Source of the DNA: Planctomycetaceae bacterium
GTDB lineage: Bacteria > Planctomycetota > Planctomycetia > Pirellulales > UBA1268
NCBI GenBank assembly: GCA_947449135.1
Contig: CANFQO010000004.1
Location: 59,613 to 123,612 of the forward strand
DNA: 64,000 nt
Reading direction: 5' to 3'
Every line of letters starts with the position of its first letter. Within the stretch, counting starts at the first letter, position 1. Positions 42,402-53,131 of this stretch are shown piece after piece. The notes beneath the pieces were generated by a model. That model saw nothing but the letters and a program-made list of their open reading frames with translations, was not told the DNA's origin and made no database searches. Made by a program: the position numbers and the translations under genes.

Positions 42402-43712
42402 ATGGGTCACCACACACCTGTCCGGCCTGCCAGCGATCCCAAAGGCCAGACCACAGGCACGCGACGCGGCTTTCTCAAAGGGATTGGTGCCGCGGCTGGC
42501 GGCACGATCGTCGCTCCCTACGTCATCACCTCCACGGCCCTTGGCAACGCCTCCACTCCGCCGGCCAGCGACCGGATCGTGATGGGCGGGATCGGCATCG
42601 GCAACATGGGATCAGGCGACCAAAACGCCTTCCTCGGTCGATCCGACGTGCAGTATGTCGCCGTCTGCGACGTGCGGAAGAAGTGGCGGGACGATGGCAA
42701 GGGCCGTGTCGATGGCAAGTATGGCAATGGCGATTGCGCGGCGTATGTCGACTTCCGCGAACTGCTGGCCCGCGATGATCTCGATGCCGTCCACATCGCG
42801 ACACCCGACCACTGGCACGCGATCATGACGATCGCCGCCTGTCGCTCCGGAAAGGACGTCTATCTTCAGAAGCCGGAAACGCTGACGCTCCGGGAAGGCC
42901 CGCTGATGGTCGCTGCGGCCCGCCGCTATGGCCGCGTCGTCTCCGGCGGAAGCCAACGCGTGCTGGAGGACTATCGGGATATCGTCCATCCCTGCTGGGC
43001 CGGCGAGATCGGTGCCATCCAATCTGTCGACATCAGCGTGGGCGGCCCGTCGCAGCCCTGCTATCTCCCCGCCCAGGAAACGCCAACCGACATCGACTGG
43101 GATCTCTGGCTCGGCCCGGCTCCGTGGGAACCCTACAACTCCGGCCGTTGCGATGGGAATTTCGGCACGGGTGGCAACAGTTGGCGGTCGTACATCGATT
43201 ATTCCGGTGGCAGCCTCACCGATTGGGGTGCCCATCACTTCGGCGGCACGATCTTCGCCACCGATCTCCGCGAACTGCAGCCTGTGAAGGCGACCTACCA
43301 CCCCGCATCGGCCGACGGCAAGCAGGCGGCCTACGCGAGCGTCACCTATCCAAATAACGTGACGATCTACCACAACAGGCCCAATGAACTCCGCCCGGCG
43401 ACCCCTTCGGTCGCGCACGGCGGCTCGATTCAGATCACCGGCGATGGCCGAGCCCGTGAGGCCAAACCGGTGCCCGTCTACAAGGGCACCGGGGGCATTT
43501 ATGGCGACTTCATCGAATGCGTGAAGACACGTGAACGCCCCTTCCGCGATATCGAACTGGCTGTCAACACGATGACCGGGCCGCACATGATCGGCATCGC
43601 CTACCGCCTCCAGCGGTCCCTCAACTGGGATGTTGCGGCACAGCAGTTCACCGGTGACGCGGAGGCCAACCGGCTTCTCGATCGCGCCCGCCGCGAGCCC
43701 TGGATCCTCTGA
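42402..43712 (+). CDS. Gfo/Idh/MocA family oxidoreductase with Tat-like signal
   Basis: TGTRRGFLKGIGAAAGGTIVAPYVI signal; GIGIGNMGSGDQNAFLGRSDVQYVAVCDVRKKWR; DLDAVHIATPDHWHAIMTIAACRSGKDVYLQKPETLTLREGPLMV. Confidence 0.95.
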   Translation: MGHHTPVRPASDPKGQTTGTRRGFLKGIGAAAGGTIVAPYVITSTALGNASTPPASDRIVMGGIGIGNMGSGDQNAFLGRSDVQYVAVCDVRKKWRDDGKGRVDGKYGNGDCAAYVDFRELLARDDLDAVHIATPDHWHAIMTIAACRSGKDVYLQKPETLTLREGPLMVAAARRYGRVVSGGSQRVLEDYRDIVHPCWAGEIGAIQSVDISVGGPSQPCYLPAQETPTDIDWDLWLGPAPWEPYNSGRCDGNFGTGGNSWRSYIDYSGGSLTDWGAHHFGGTIFATDLRELQPVKATYHPASADGKQAAYASVTYPNNVTIYHNRPNELRPATPSVAHGGSIQITGDGRAREAKPVPVYKGTGGIYGDFIECVKTRERPFRDIELAVNTMTGPHMIGIAYRLQRSLNWDVAAQQFTGDAEANRLLDRARREPWIL

Positions 43713-43804
43713 CGACTCACCCCGCACCACGACTGCGTCGGCCCCAGGCCGACGTTCCTCTTTCCTCGAACCATTCCCTCCCTCTTTCCTCTGCGAGCCC
43801 GACT

Positions 43805-44551
43805 ATGGCCTACGATTCCGCCAGCCTCGACAAGCCGCTCGAAACCCTCAAAGCCTTCGACTGGGGCGGCGATGTCGCTGCCTTCGAGCCGATCGACGCC
43901 GCCGTCATTGCCGTCCACGCCGATCCGGCCGCGAGGGCCGATCTGGAAAAGCGGCTGGCAGCCTTGCTCACTGCTGGCACCTCCCGCGCCGCCAAGGAAT
44001 ACGTCTGTCGGAAACTGTCGCTGATCGGCACCGCCGCCTCCGTGCCGACATTGGCCGCTCTCCTTCCCGACACCGACAATTCGCACATGGCCCGTTTCGC
44101 CCTCGAGCGGATCAATGCGGCCGAGGCAGGCGCGGCGCTGCGGCAGGCGCTCGGCACCGTTCAGGGCGACCTCAAGATCGGCATGATCTCGTCGCTGGCA
44201 GGCCGTGGCGACACGACCTGCGTGCCGATGCTTGCCTCCCTGCTGGCAGGTGACACGAGAACAGCCATCGCGGCAGCCGACGCGTTGGGGCGGATCCATA
44301 CACCCGAGGCCGTGCAGGCACTCACTGCTGCCGGCGGCGTGAGTGATCAGGCGGTCGCAGCGGCAATCGTCGATGCTCGCCTGGCCTGTGCCGAATCACT
44401 GCTGAAGCAGGGAAAGCGGAGCGAAGCCACGGCGATCTACAAGTCGTTGGCGGATGCCGCAGCAGCAGGAACAACGCCCGCCGCGAAGTCCACGCGGCTG
44501 GCCGCGGCCCGCGGCATCCTCGCCTGCCTCGACACGACCTCGCCTTCCTGA
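43805..44551 (+). CDS. HEAT-repeat protein
   Basis: LAALLTAGTSRAAKEYVCRKLSLIGTAASVPTLAALLPDTDNSHMARFALERI and similar repeated helical units. Confidence 0.75.
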   Translation: MAYDSASLDKPLETLKAFDWGGDVAAFEPIDAAVIAVHADPAARADLEKRLAALLTAGTSRAAKEYVCRKLSLIGTAASVPTLAALLPDTDNSHMARFALERINAAEAGAALRQALGTVQGDLKIGMISSLAGRGDTTCVPMLASLLAGDTRTAIAAADALGRIHTPEAVQALTAAGGVSDQAVAAAIVDARLACAESLLKQGKRSEATAIYKSLADAAAAGTTPAAKSTRLAAARGILACLDTTSPS

Positions 44552-44600
44552 GCGATATCACTTTCTCCGTCCATTTGAAAAGCCTTCTGGAGCTTTGATC

Positions 44601-46007
44601 ATGCGTCTGTTTTCCACGCAGGTTCTTGCCATCGTGACCCTGGCATGTCTGCCCTTCAGCCTGTCGCAGACGACAGCCGCCGCCGATGCAGGCCCGCCGA
44701 ATGCCGTGCAAATGACGATCGATTTCCTCACGCGAGATGACGCCAGCCTCCGTGCGATTGGTCTCGAACGAGTCCGTTATGGTCTCAAAGGGCAGGAGTC
44801 CACACAGCAACTGGCCGGGCTCCTCCCGAGGCTCGCTCCGGCACGCCAGCTCGAATTGACCGCGGCGCTGTCCGACCGCGGTGATCGCGCCGCCCTGCCG
44901 GCCTTGCTGGCCCTGCTCCAGTCATCATCCGATGCGGCGGTGCGGGCGACGGCGGTTCAGGCGGTGGGTGTGCTGGGCGGTGCCTCCGAAGTCCCCGTAT
45001 TGACGAAATCACTCGCCGCCGCCGACCCCGAGAAATCAGCGGCACGCCGCGGGCTTGCCGTTGTTCGCGGAGCCGAGGCCACAGCATTGATCACCGCAGC
45101 TGCTAAGCAGGGGGACGCCGAAATGCGATCCACCCTGATCGATATTCTTGCCGATCGACGAGCCGTGACCGCCCTGCCCGACATGGTGACCGCTGCCGTC
45201 GCAGACGACGCCACGGTCCGAACCGCGGCGATGAGGGCAATCGCCCGATTTGGTGGCCCCGACCAGGTCGTTGGTATGGTGCAGGGCGTTCTCAAGGCGG
45301 CCGCCGGCGGCGAACGCGATGATGCGGAACGTGCCCTGGTGACGGTGTGCACACAAAACCCTCGTCACGAACAGTCCGCGGCGATCTTTATCGAGCAGTT
45401 CAAATCGGCCGATGATCAGACCCGCGAAATGCTCCTGCCAGCCCTCGGCCGCGTGGGTGGCGCCGGTGCCATCGCCATCGTCGATGGCCTGATCGCCGAC
45501 ACCAATGCAGCCAAGCGGAAACTCGGCCTGACGGCCCTGACGAAATGGCCCGACGCGACGGTCTCCGATCGGCTGCTCGACCTGCTCGGCAAGGCACAGG
45601 ATCCCGACGAACGCGAGCTCCTGCTCGGTGCGCTGATCCGCATCGCTCCCCTCCCCGACAACAAGCTCAACAACCAGCAGAAGCTCGAACTGCTCCAGAA
45701 GACGATGACCCTCTGCACTGGTGACGAGGATCGCCGCCGCGTGCTGGAGCGAGCCAACGCCATTCGCCTGGTCGAGACGCTTCGGTTTGTCGTGCCCTAC
45801 CTCGATGATCCGAATCTGGCGGAGCCTGCGTGCCTGAGCGTGGTCGAACTTGCGCACCATCGCAATCTCCGGGATTCCAATAAGGAAGAGTTCACGAAGG
45901 CACTCGACAAGGTGCTCGAAACGACGAAGAACGAAGAACTCGTCGATCGGGCCACCCGCTACAAACAGGGCCAGACCTGGGAGCGGAAGAAGCCGGCCGG
46001 AAGCTGA
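44601..46007 (+). CDS. Secreted HEAT-repeat protein
   Basis: Signal peptide MRLFSTQVLAIVTLACLPFSLSQTTAAADA; repeated SDRGDRAALPALLALLQSSSDAAVRATAVQAVGVLGGASEVPVLTKSLA units. Confidence 0.82.
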   Translation: MRLFSTQVLAIVTLACLPFSLSQTTAAADAGPPNAVQMTIDFLTRDDASLRAIGLERVRYGLKGQESTQQLAGLLPRLAPARQLELTAALSDRGDRAALPALLALLQSSSDAAVRATAVQAVGVLGGASEVPVLTKSLAAADPEKSAARRGLAVVRGAEATALITAAAKQGDAEMRSTLIDILADRRAVTALPDMVTAAVADDATVRTAAMRAIARFGGPDQVVGMVQGVLKAAAGGERDDAERALVTVCTQNPRHEQSAAIFIEQFKSADDQTREMLLPALGRVGGAGAIAIVDGLIADTNAAKRKLGLTALTKWPDATVSDRLLDLLGKAQDPDERELLLGALIRIAPLPDNKLNNQQKLELLQKTMTLCTGDEDRRRVLERANAIRLVETLRFVVPYLDDPNLAEPACLSVVELAHHRNLRDSNKEEFTKALDKVLETTKNEELVDRATRYKQGQTWERKKPAGS

Positions 46008-46121
46008 ATACACGCAAATACTGGCCATTCAGGCCAGATTCTGCTTGGCCGGCCTCCGCCGGCTGATGCTGCGCGTGACGTCCTGTCATGCAGAGTCTCT
46101 CGAATCGCGAGCCGCGGCATC

Positions 46122-46286
46122 TCCAGATGCTGGGGAGCCGGTCGGAGGCACGCGCAGGATCCGGTGCACTTTGACTGCGAGAGTTGACTCACCACGCGAG
46201 TCGAGCATATGTCGTCACACCGCAGGTGGGTCGGAGACCTCAAGTCCGCCGGCGACGAGCATGCCGCAGCCGGCGAACCAATGTGG
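46122..46286 (+). repeat. Dispersed intergenic repeat family B, copy B1 (variant middle)
   Basis: ccagatgct...gagccggtcggaggcacgcgcaggatccggtg at the 5' side and gtccgccggcgacgagcatgccgcagccggcgaaccaatg at the 3' side shared with B2/B3; middle differs. Confidence 0.85.
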
Positions 46287-46342
46287 CATAGCAGCACCCG
46301 CCCGTACCCCAGCTGCCGAGGAACTCCTGGGCAACAGAACTC

Positions 46343-47245
46343 TCACGAGCGCCGCGGCTTGAGCCAGAGCAGGTAGTAGGCCGTGATCTGCCACTGGAAG
46401 AGCTGCACGTTCATCACCCAATCCAGCCCCGCGTGAAACGCGAGGCCTGCCAGCAGCACGGGCAGCCGCAGCCGCGGGATCCAGATCAGCACTGGGAATC
46501 CCAGCTCGAATGCCAGCGTGCCGTAGGTAAACACTTGCGACATGAGTGGGGTCAGGAAGAAGTCCGGAATCGGAAACCGCTGAAACTCGCCGAGTTGCAG
46601 CACCAGACCGACGGCGGTGCCATTCCGCCACGTGGGCCCCATCGTCTTCCAGATGCCGGCCGCCAGATAGATGATGCAGAGCTGGAGCTGCAGGATCCGT
46701 TGCGGCCAGGCGGGCACGGGTTCGTAGGGAGTAACCGGATCGGGAGCTGCCCGAGGAAACAACCAGCGAGACACACCGCGAGACAGCGAAAGCGCTCCGT
46801 CGGACCGGGCGAAGATCAGAAAGAACGCCCCGATCCGGATCAGATTGTCACCGGAGTGCAGGATGTCCATGTTGCGCCAGGCGTAGCTGACGGCGGCCAA
46901 CCAGACGCAGGCGGCGGCGCACCGCGGAAACACCCCCAGCACCAGCCCAAGGCCGCCCACAAGACTGAGGCCACGAATCAGTCCGATCGCCATGTCACTG
47001 TATCCGGTGAGCATGAAGACGCTGAGACGAGTGCCGCTGACCATGTCGCGGTGCACATTCGGTGGGAGCACGCCGTCGTTACTCAGCCACATGCTCATGT
47101 CGGGCCAGAGCAGCCAGAGGTTCACCAGGCTGAGCAGGCCAAACCAGCAGCGAAACCAGGCCAGTGGCCGTGGATCGACAGGATCTTTCACCCATCGATC
47201 GAACGCAACTGCCGCCCCCGCGATCATGTCCCACGGTGATTTCAT
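46343..47245 (-). CDS. HTTM-domain membrane protein
   Basis: DPVDPRPLAWFRCWFGLLSLVNLW...WRNMDILHSGDNLIRIGAFFLIFARSDGALSLSR...QLQLCIIYLAAGIWKTMGPTWRNGTAVGLVLQLGEF. Confidence 0.88.
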   Translation of the reverse strand: MKSPWDMIAGAAVAFDRWVKDPVDPRPLAWFRCWFGLLSLVNLWLLWPDMSMWLSNDGVLPPNVHRDMVSGTRLSVFMLTGYSDMAIGLIRGLSLVGGLGLVLGVFPRCAAACVWLAAVSYAWRNMDILHSGDNLIRIGAFFLIFARSDGALSLSRGVSRWLFPRAAPDPVTPYEPVPAWPQRILQLQLCIIYLAAGIWKTMGPTWRNGTAVGLVLQLGEFQRFPIPDFFLTPLMSQVFTYGTLAFELGFPVLIWIPRLRLPVLLAGLAFHAGLDWVMNVQLFQWQITAYYLLWLKPRRS

Positions 47246-47835
47246 CGGCCCCACTCCCGTGGCACGCCCCACCGATGGAATGGGTAGCTGTTCCATGGCG
47301 TCAGCCGCACATCGGCACGCAGTTCCGGCCTCACCGCCGGCTGGCTCGGACGCCACCAACGCACCAACTCGATCGACACCGGATCGTGTCCCTCCATCCG
47401 CAAACGTCGCACGGCATATTCGGCGAACGGCTGCCAGAGTTGGTGTTCGACGTCGAGCCGCAGATGGTCGTTGAAATACTTCCGCCACCGATCCTTCTGC
47501 CATCGCTCGAAATAGCCCATCGCGACCATGTCGGTGAGCATCCGGCGGTCGACGCTGCCGTCGGAATCGGTGTACCGCATCTCCACGCAGATGTCGTCGG
47601 TCCTGGGATCCGGCGAGAACATGTCCCATGCCTGCCACAGTCCCAGCAAGAGAAACGGGCGTGTGACGATGCCGTCGATCGCCGCTTTCGGTGGAAACAG
47701 AACTGCCGGCATGGTCCAGCTGAAGGCGGCCAGCGTGTAGACGGCGACGAGCACCGTCTGCCAGTGCCTCGCAACGCGACGGACGAGACCGGTCGGGTCG
47801 CGAGAAGGAAGGACGGGTTTGCGGGATGTTCTCAC
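47242..47835 (-). CDS. HTTM-partner membrane-anchored hypothetical protein
   Basis: Overlaps the HTTM start by 4 bp (ATGA); VLVAVYTLAAFSWTMPAVLFPPKAAIDGIVTRPFLLLGLWQAWDMFSPDPRTDDICVEMRY. Confidence 0.7.
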   Translation of the reverse strand: MRTSRKPVLPSRDPTGLVRRVARHWQTVLVAVYTLAAFSWTMPAVLFPPKAAIDGIVTRPFLLLGLWQAWDMFSPDPRTDDICVEMRYTDSDGSVDRRMLTDMVAMGYFERWQKDRWRKYFNDHLRLDVEHQLWQPFAEYAVRRLRMEGHDPVSIELVRWWRPSQPAVRPELRADVRLTPWNSYPFHRWGVPREWGR

Positions 47836-47845
47836 GGACCACAGC

Positions 47846-49225
<1,380 letters not shown>

Positions 49226-49437
49226 GGGATGGCTCGGGCGGGCATAGCTGGCAACGGAAGACCAGCATCGAAACGTTTCGCTGTGCCGTCGGCCGCCTGC
49301 CCGCGGCGGCACTGGCGCCGGCGAGAACCCGCAAAGTATGCAGGCTCGGTGGCCAGGCGGCAACTCGCCCAGCGGGAGTGCTGGTGGTACATTGCCGGGT
49401 CGCGTTAGAACGCCCGCTTCCTGGAGATCACCCGCTC

Positions 49438-51666
49438 ATGCCCTTGGACCCCTATTCGCCGTGCCCAGGTGGCACCGGCAAGAAGATCAAGTTCTGCTGC
49501 TCCGAACTCGTGGGCGACCTGGAGCAAATAGACCGCCTCACTGAAGGGCAGCAATACGCGGCGGCGTTGGCGGAGGTGGAGAAACTGACGCAACGGCATC
49601 CCGGAAAGGCCTGCCTGATGGCCCAACGCACCCGGCTCCAACTGGGCACCAAGAAATTCGCTGAAGCCGCATCGAGCAGCATGGCGTTCCTGGAAGCCTG
49701 CCCCGACAATCCCGTGGCACTGGGGCAGGCCGCCGTGACCGAGGCTCTGGTCGGGCGGATGCAGGAGGCCATGTCGCTCTTTGATCAGGCCCGCGACAAG
49801 GTCCGAGAAATGGCCTCTGAGTCCGCAGCCATCGAGGTCCCACGGGATCTGCTCCGAACGGCCCAGACGCTCGTGCAGGCCGCCGCCCAGACGAGCCATC
49901 CTGGCTGTGCTCAGGGAATCGTGGAATGGCTGATCGACAAATCGCTCGGCAGCGAGGAGGAGCGGCAGGCGTTGGCAGCGATCGTCGGCCAGACGGGCGT
50001 GCCTCCGGCGCTCCGCACCAAGATGTCGTTCGAGCCGGCCCCGGCCGATTCACCCTACCGCTTCGAATTCGAATCGGCGTTGAAAGCCGCCACCGACTGG
50101 CGGCTTTCCAAGGCATTGGCGACGTTCCGCGGTCTGAAGGGTGTCGCGGGAGAGAGCCCGGAACTGTTCACGAATATCGCGATCCTCTGCGAGATGCTGG
50201 CCCGTCCGTACGAGGCGTCGGAGGCCTGGCTGACGGTCGCCAAGCTGCGCGCCGCCACTCCCGACGACGCCGTCGAGGCAACGGGCCGCGCGATCGCGAT
50301 GGAGACCGAGGCCGACCCGGATCGCTCGCCGGTGGTGACGATCACGAGCATCATCGCGCCGCTCCAGGCAACCGCTGGAGAGACTGCCGGCGGCGGGATC
50401 GAACTCTTGGAAGACACGCTCCGCCACAACGGTCGGTTCGATGTCGCGACGTTCGATCGTTCGGCCTGGGTATCGCGTGGGGCGGCACCGCCCCACTCGG
50501 TCTGGCGTGTCTATGCTCCTTCATCCGTGGCCGAGCAGCCGGATCGCCTGCTGGCCTCGCTGATGGTCTTCGGCCGGCAGACCGACCGTGAGCCGGAAGC
50601 CGTGCTGCAGGGCTTCGAGCCGGACGTCGCCGAGGCGAAGCCGATCGTGGAACAACTGCTCAGCTGCACCTTTGCCCCCCCTGTGGACATGGGCCGCGGA
50701 CGCCTGCCCACCACATCTCCCACGGCCTGGCTTCAGAACACGCAGTTCCGCGTCAAGCCGGGGGAGGTCTCGAAGGAACCAGCGGCTGCCGACGGTCCGT
50801 CCGCGATCGACCGTTTGCTCGGCCGCCAGCGGCAGGCAGTCTGGGATCGCTTTCTGCAGGTCTGGCCCGACACACCGCTCCCCGAACTGCTCGGCAAGTC
50901 GCCGCGGCAGGCAGCTGCGGAGACGGGGAAGGAACCATCTCGTCGCCTCGAAGCGATGATCAGTGAAGGAGAGGCGGCCTCCCGCCAGCCTGAGGCATCG
51001 GCCGCCTGGACGACGGTCCGCGGGAAGCTGGGGCTGCCTGCCCCGACACCGATCCGCTCGGAACGGCCGCTCGAAGATGTGCCGCCCCTGCGGTGGCACC
51101 GCGTGGTGCTCGATGGGCTCCCGATTGAACAGTTGCGGGTGCTCTTCCTCACGTCACTCGATGCTGGATTTGATCTTTCGGCCGCACGGGCCGCGGAAGC
51201 GATCGTGTCGCGGCCCGACTCCGAACCAGCTGACCGCTGGGAGGCCTATGGGCTGCTCGAGGATCGGGCGGAAACGAGCCTCGCCAAGCTCGAGATCATC
51301 GGCAAGCTTCGGGAAATCGCCAAAACGCTCGGCGCCAATGACGGCATGCTCGATGTCGCGGAACTACGGGTTCGCTTTTCGCGGGCCGACGAGGCCGGGA
51401 TCATGCGGCTACTCAATCACCTGCAGCGAGAGCACGCCCGCGATCAAAAGGTGATCGCTGCGCTCGCCGAGGTACTCGGGGAAGCGGGTGTCGATCTCTC
51501 CGCCTTGGCGGCCCAGTCAGCGGCCGCTCAGATGCAGGGCGGCCCGGCCGGACTGCCAATCGGAGGCGGTCAGCAGCCGGCTGCCGATTCTGGACGCATC
51601 TGGACGCCCGGTGGCGAGCAGGGTGGAGCCGCGGGCGAGAAGAAATCGATCTGGACGCCGGGCTGA
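49438..51666 (+). CDS. SEC-C-motif hypothetical protein with TPR-like region and C-terminal IWTPG motifs
   Basis: MPLDPYSPCPGGTGKKIKFCCSELVGDLEQIDRLTEGQQYAAALAEVEKLTQRHPGKACLMAQRTRLQLG...; ends GRIWTPGGEQGGAAGEKKSIWTPG. Confidence 0.8.
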   Translation: MPLDPYSPCPGGTGKKIKFCCSELVGDLEQIDRLTEGQQYAAALAEVEKLTQRHPGKACLMAQRTRLQLGTKKFAEAASSSMAFLEACPDNPVALGQAAVTEALVGRMQEAMSLFDQARDKVREMASESAAIEVPRDLLRTAQTLVQAAAQTSHPGCAQGIVEWLIDKSLGSEEERQALAAIVGQTGVPPALRTKMSFEPAPADSPYRFEFESALKAATDWRLSKALATFRGLKGVAGESPELFTNIAILCEMLARPYEASEAWLTVAKLRAATPDDAVEATGRAIAMETEADPDRSPVVTITSIIAPLQATAGETAGGGIELLEDTLRHNGRFDVATFDRSAWVSRGAAPPHSVWRVYAPSSVAEQPDRLLASLMVFGRQTDREPEAVLQGFEPDVAEAKPIVEQLLSCTFAPPVDMGRGRLPTTSPTAWLQNTQFRVKPGEVSKEPAAADGPSAIDRLLGRQRQAVWDRFLQVWPDTPLPELLGKSPRQAAAETGKEPSRRLEAMISEGEAASRQPEASAAWTTVRGKLGLPAPTPIRSERPLEDVPPLRWHRVVLDGLPIEQLRVLFLTSLDAGFDLSAARAAEAIVSRPDSEPADRWEAYGLLEDRAETSLAKLEIIGKLREIAKTLGANDGMLDVAELRVRFSRADEAGIMRLLNHLQREHARDQKVIAALAEVLGEAGVDLSALAAQSAAAQMQGGPAGLPIGGGQQPAADSGRIWTPGGEQGGAAGEKKSIWTPG

Positions 51667-51679
51667 GGTCACTCAGGTT

Positions 51680-52810
51680 ATGCACGTGAGCAGCCCTCCT
51701 GACGCTGACGCCTCCGATGAAGAACTGATGCGACGGGCCCTTGAATTGGCCCGCCGCGGCGAGGGACGGGTCGAGCCCAATCCGATGGTGGGGGCGGTGA
51801 TCGCGTCAGCTTCCGGCGGCCACGTCATCGCCGAGGGTTGGCACTCAGCTTTCGGTGGTCCGCACGCGGAGGTGGCGGCGCTTTCCGCCGCCGGCGCGGC
51901 GGCACGCGGCGGCACGCTGGCCGTCACGCTGGAACCATGCTGCCATCACGGCAAGACGCCCCCTTGTACGGCCGCGATCATCGCGGCCGGTATCGCCCGG
52001 GTGATCATCGCGACCAGCGATCCCTTTCCCGCCGTCAACGGTGGCGGCATCGACGCACTCCGACGAGCCGGTATCGAGGTCCGGACTGGCGTCTGCGAGC
52101 AGGCTGCACGGCGGCTGACTGCCCCCTTCCGCACGGTCGTGGAGCAGAAACGCCCCTGGTTGATCGCGAAGTGGGCGATGAGCCTCGACGGCCATGTGGC
52201 CACGGCGTCCGGAGAGAGCCGCTGGATTTCTTCGGAATCGTCGCGTGCGATCGTGCATGAGCTTCGTGGACGGATGGACGGCATCCTCTGCGGCATCGGC
52301 ACCGTTCTCGCCGATGATCCGCTGCTGACGGCCCGGCCAGCCGGACCACGGCAGGCGCTGCGGATCGTCCTCGACAGCGCGGCCCGTCTGCCGATCGAGA
52401 GCCGGCTCGTCCATACCGCCCGCGAGGTGCCGGTGCTCGTGGCCACGGGCCCGGCGGCTCCGACAGACCGTCTCCGGGCGCTGGCGTCTGCTGGCTGCGA
52501 CGTCTGGCAGGCGGCTGCCGCGGATCCACGAGACCGACTGCACGAGCTGCTCGCAGAACTGGGATCACGCCGGCTCACGAACGTGCTCGTGGAAGGCGGC
52601 CCCACGGTGCTCGGCAGCCTGGCTGATTCCCACGCAATCGACGAGGTCTGGGCCTTCATCGCCCCGACGATCATTGGCGGCGCGGCGTCCCCGTCACCGA
52701 TTACCGGCACCGGCATCGCAACGCTCGCGTCAGCCGCCTCAATCGAGATCGAGCACACAGAACACCCCGGTGGCGATCTCTTCATCCGCGGCGTCGTGCG
52801 ACGCGGATAA
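51680..52810 (+). CDS. ribD: Bifunctional riboflavin biosynthesis deaminase/reductase
   Basis: MRRALELARRGEGRVEPNPMVGAVI, HAEVAALSAAG, VTLEPCCHHGKTPPCTAAIIAAGI, KWAMSLDGHVATASGESRWISS, VEGGPTVLGSL. Confidence 0.96.
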   Translation: MHVSSPPDADASDEELMRRALELARRGEGRVEPNPMVGAVIASASGGHVIAEGWHSAFGGPHAEVAALSAAGAAARGGTLAVTLEPCCHHGKTPPCTAAIIAAGIARVIIATSDPFPAVNGGGIDALRRAGIEVRTGVCEQAARRLTAPFRTVVEQKRPWLIAKWAMSLDGHVATASGESRWISSESSRAIVHELRGRMDGILCGIGTVLADDPLLTARPAGPRQALRIVLDSAARLPIESRLVHTAREVPVLVATGPAAPTDRLRALASAGCDVWQAAAADPRDRLHELLAELGSRRLTNVLVEGGPTVLGSLADSHAIDEVWAFIAPTIIGGAASPSPITGTGIATLASAASIEIEHTEHPGGDLFIRGVVRRG

Positions 52811-52897
52811 GCACCAGCCGATCGACGTTGGCCAAGCGCTGACTCCAGCCGGGCATCCGCCCGACATTGCGACACGATGTCGTGTTTCGCTTAAAAC

Positions 52898-53026
52898 CAG
52901 ATGCTACCGAGCCGGTCGGAGGCACGCGCAGGAGTCGGTGAATTCTGCGACTCACGAGCGATGCGCGATTCGTCCAAGAGCCTCCCGTAGCAGAATCCGC
53001 CGGCGACGAGCATGCCGCAGCCGGCG
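52898..53026 (+). repeat. Dispersed intergenic repeat family B, copy B2
   Basis: gagccggtcggaggcacgcgcaggagtcggtgaattctgcgactcacgagcgatgcgcgattcgtccaagagcctcccgtagcagaatccgccggcgacgagcatgccgcagccggcg; about 95% identical to B3 by eye. Confidence 0.9.
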
Positions 53027-53131
53027 GGCTGGTTTCAGCACGCAGCAGCGTCAACTCCCAGACACGTTGGAAACGTGTCGCCATGGAGGGCAGCAGATGC
53101 CATGCCACACGGTATTGAGTGTTCGCCCCGT

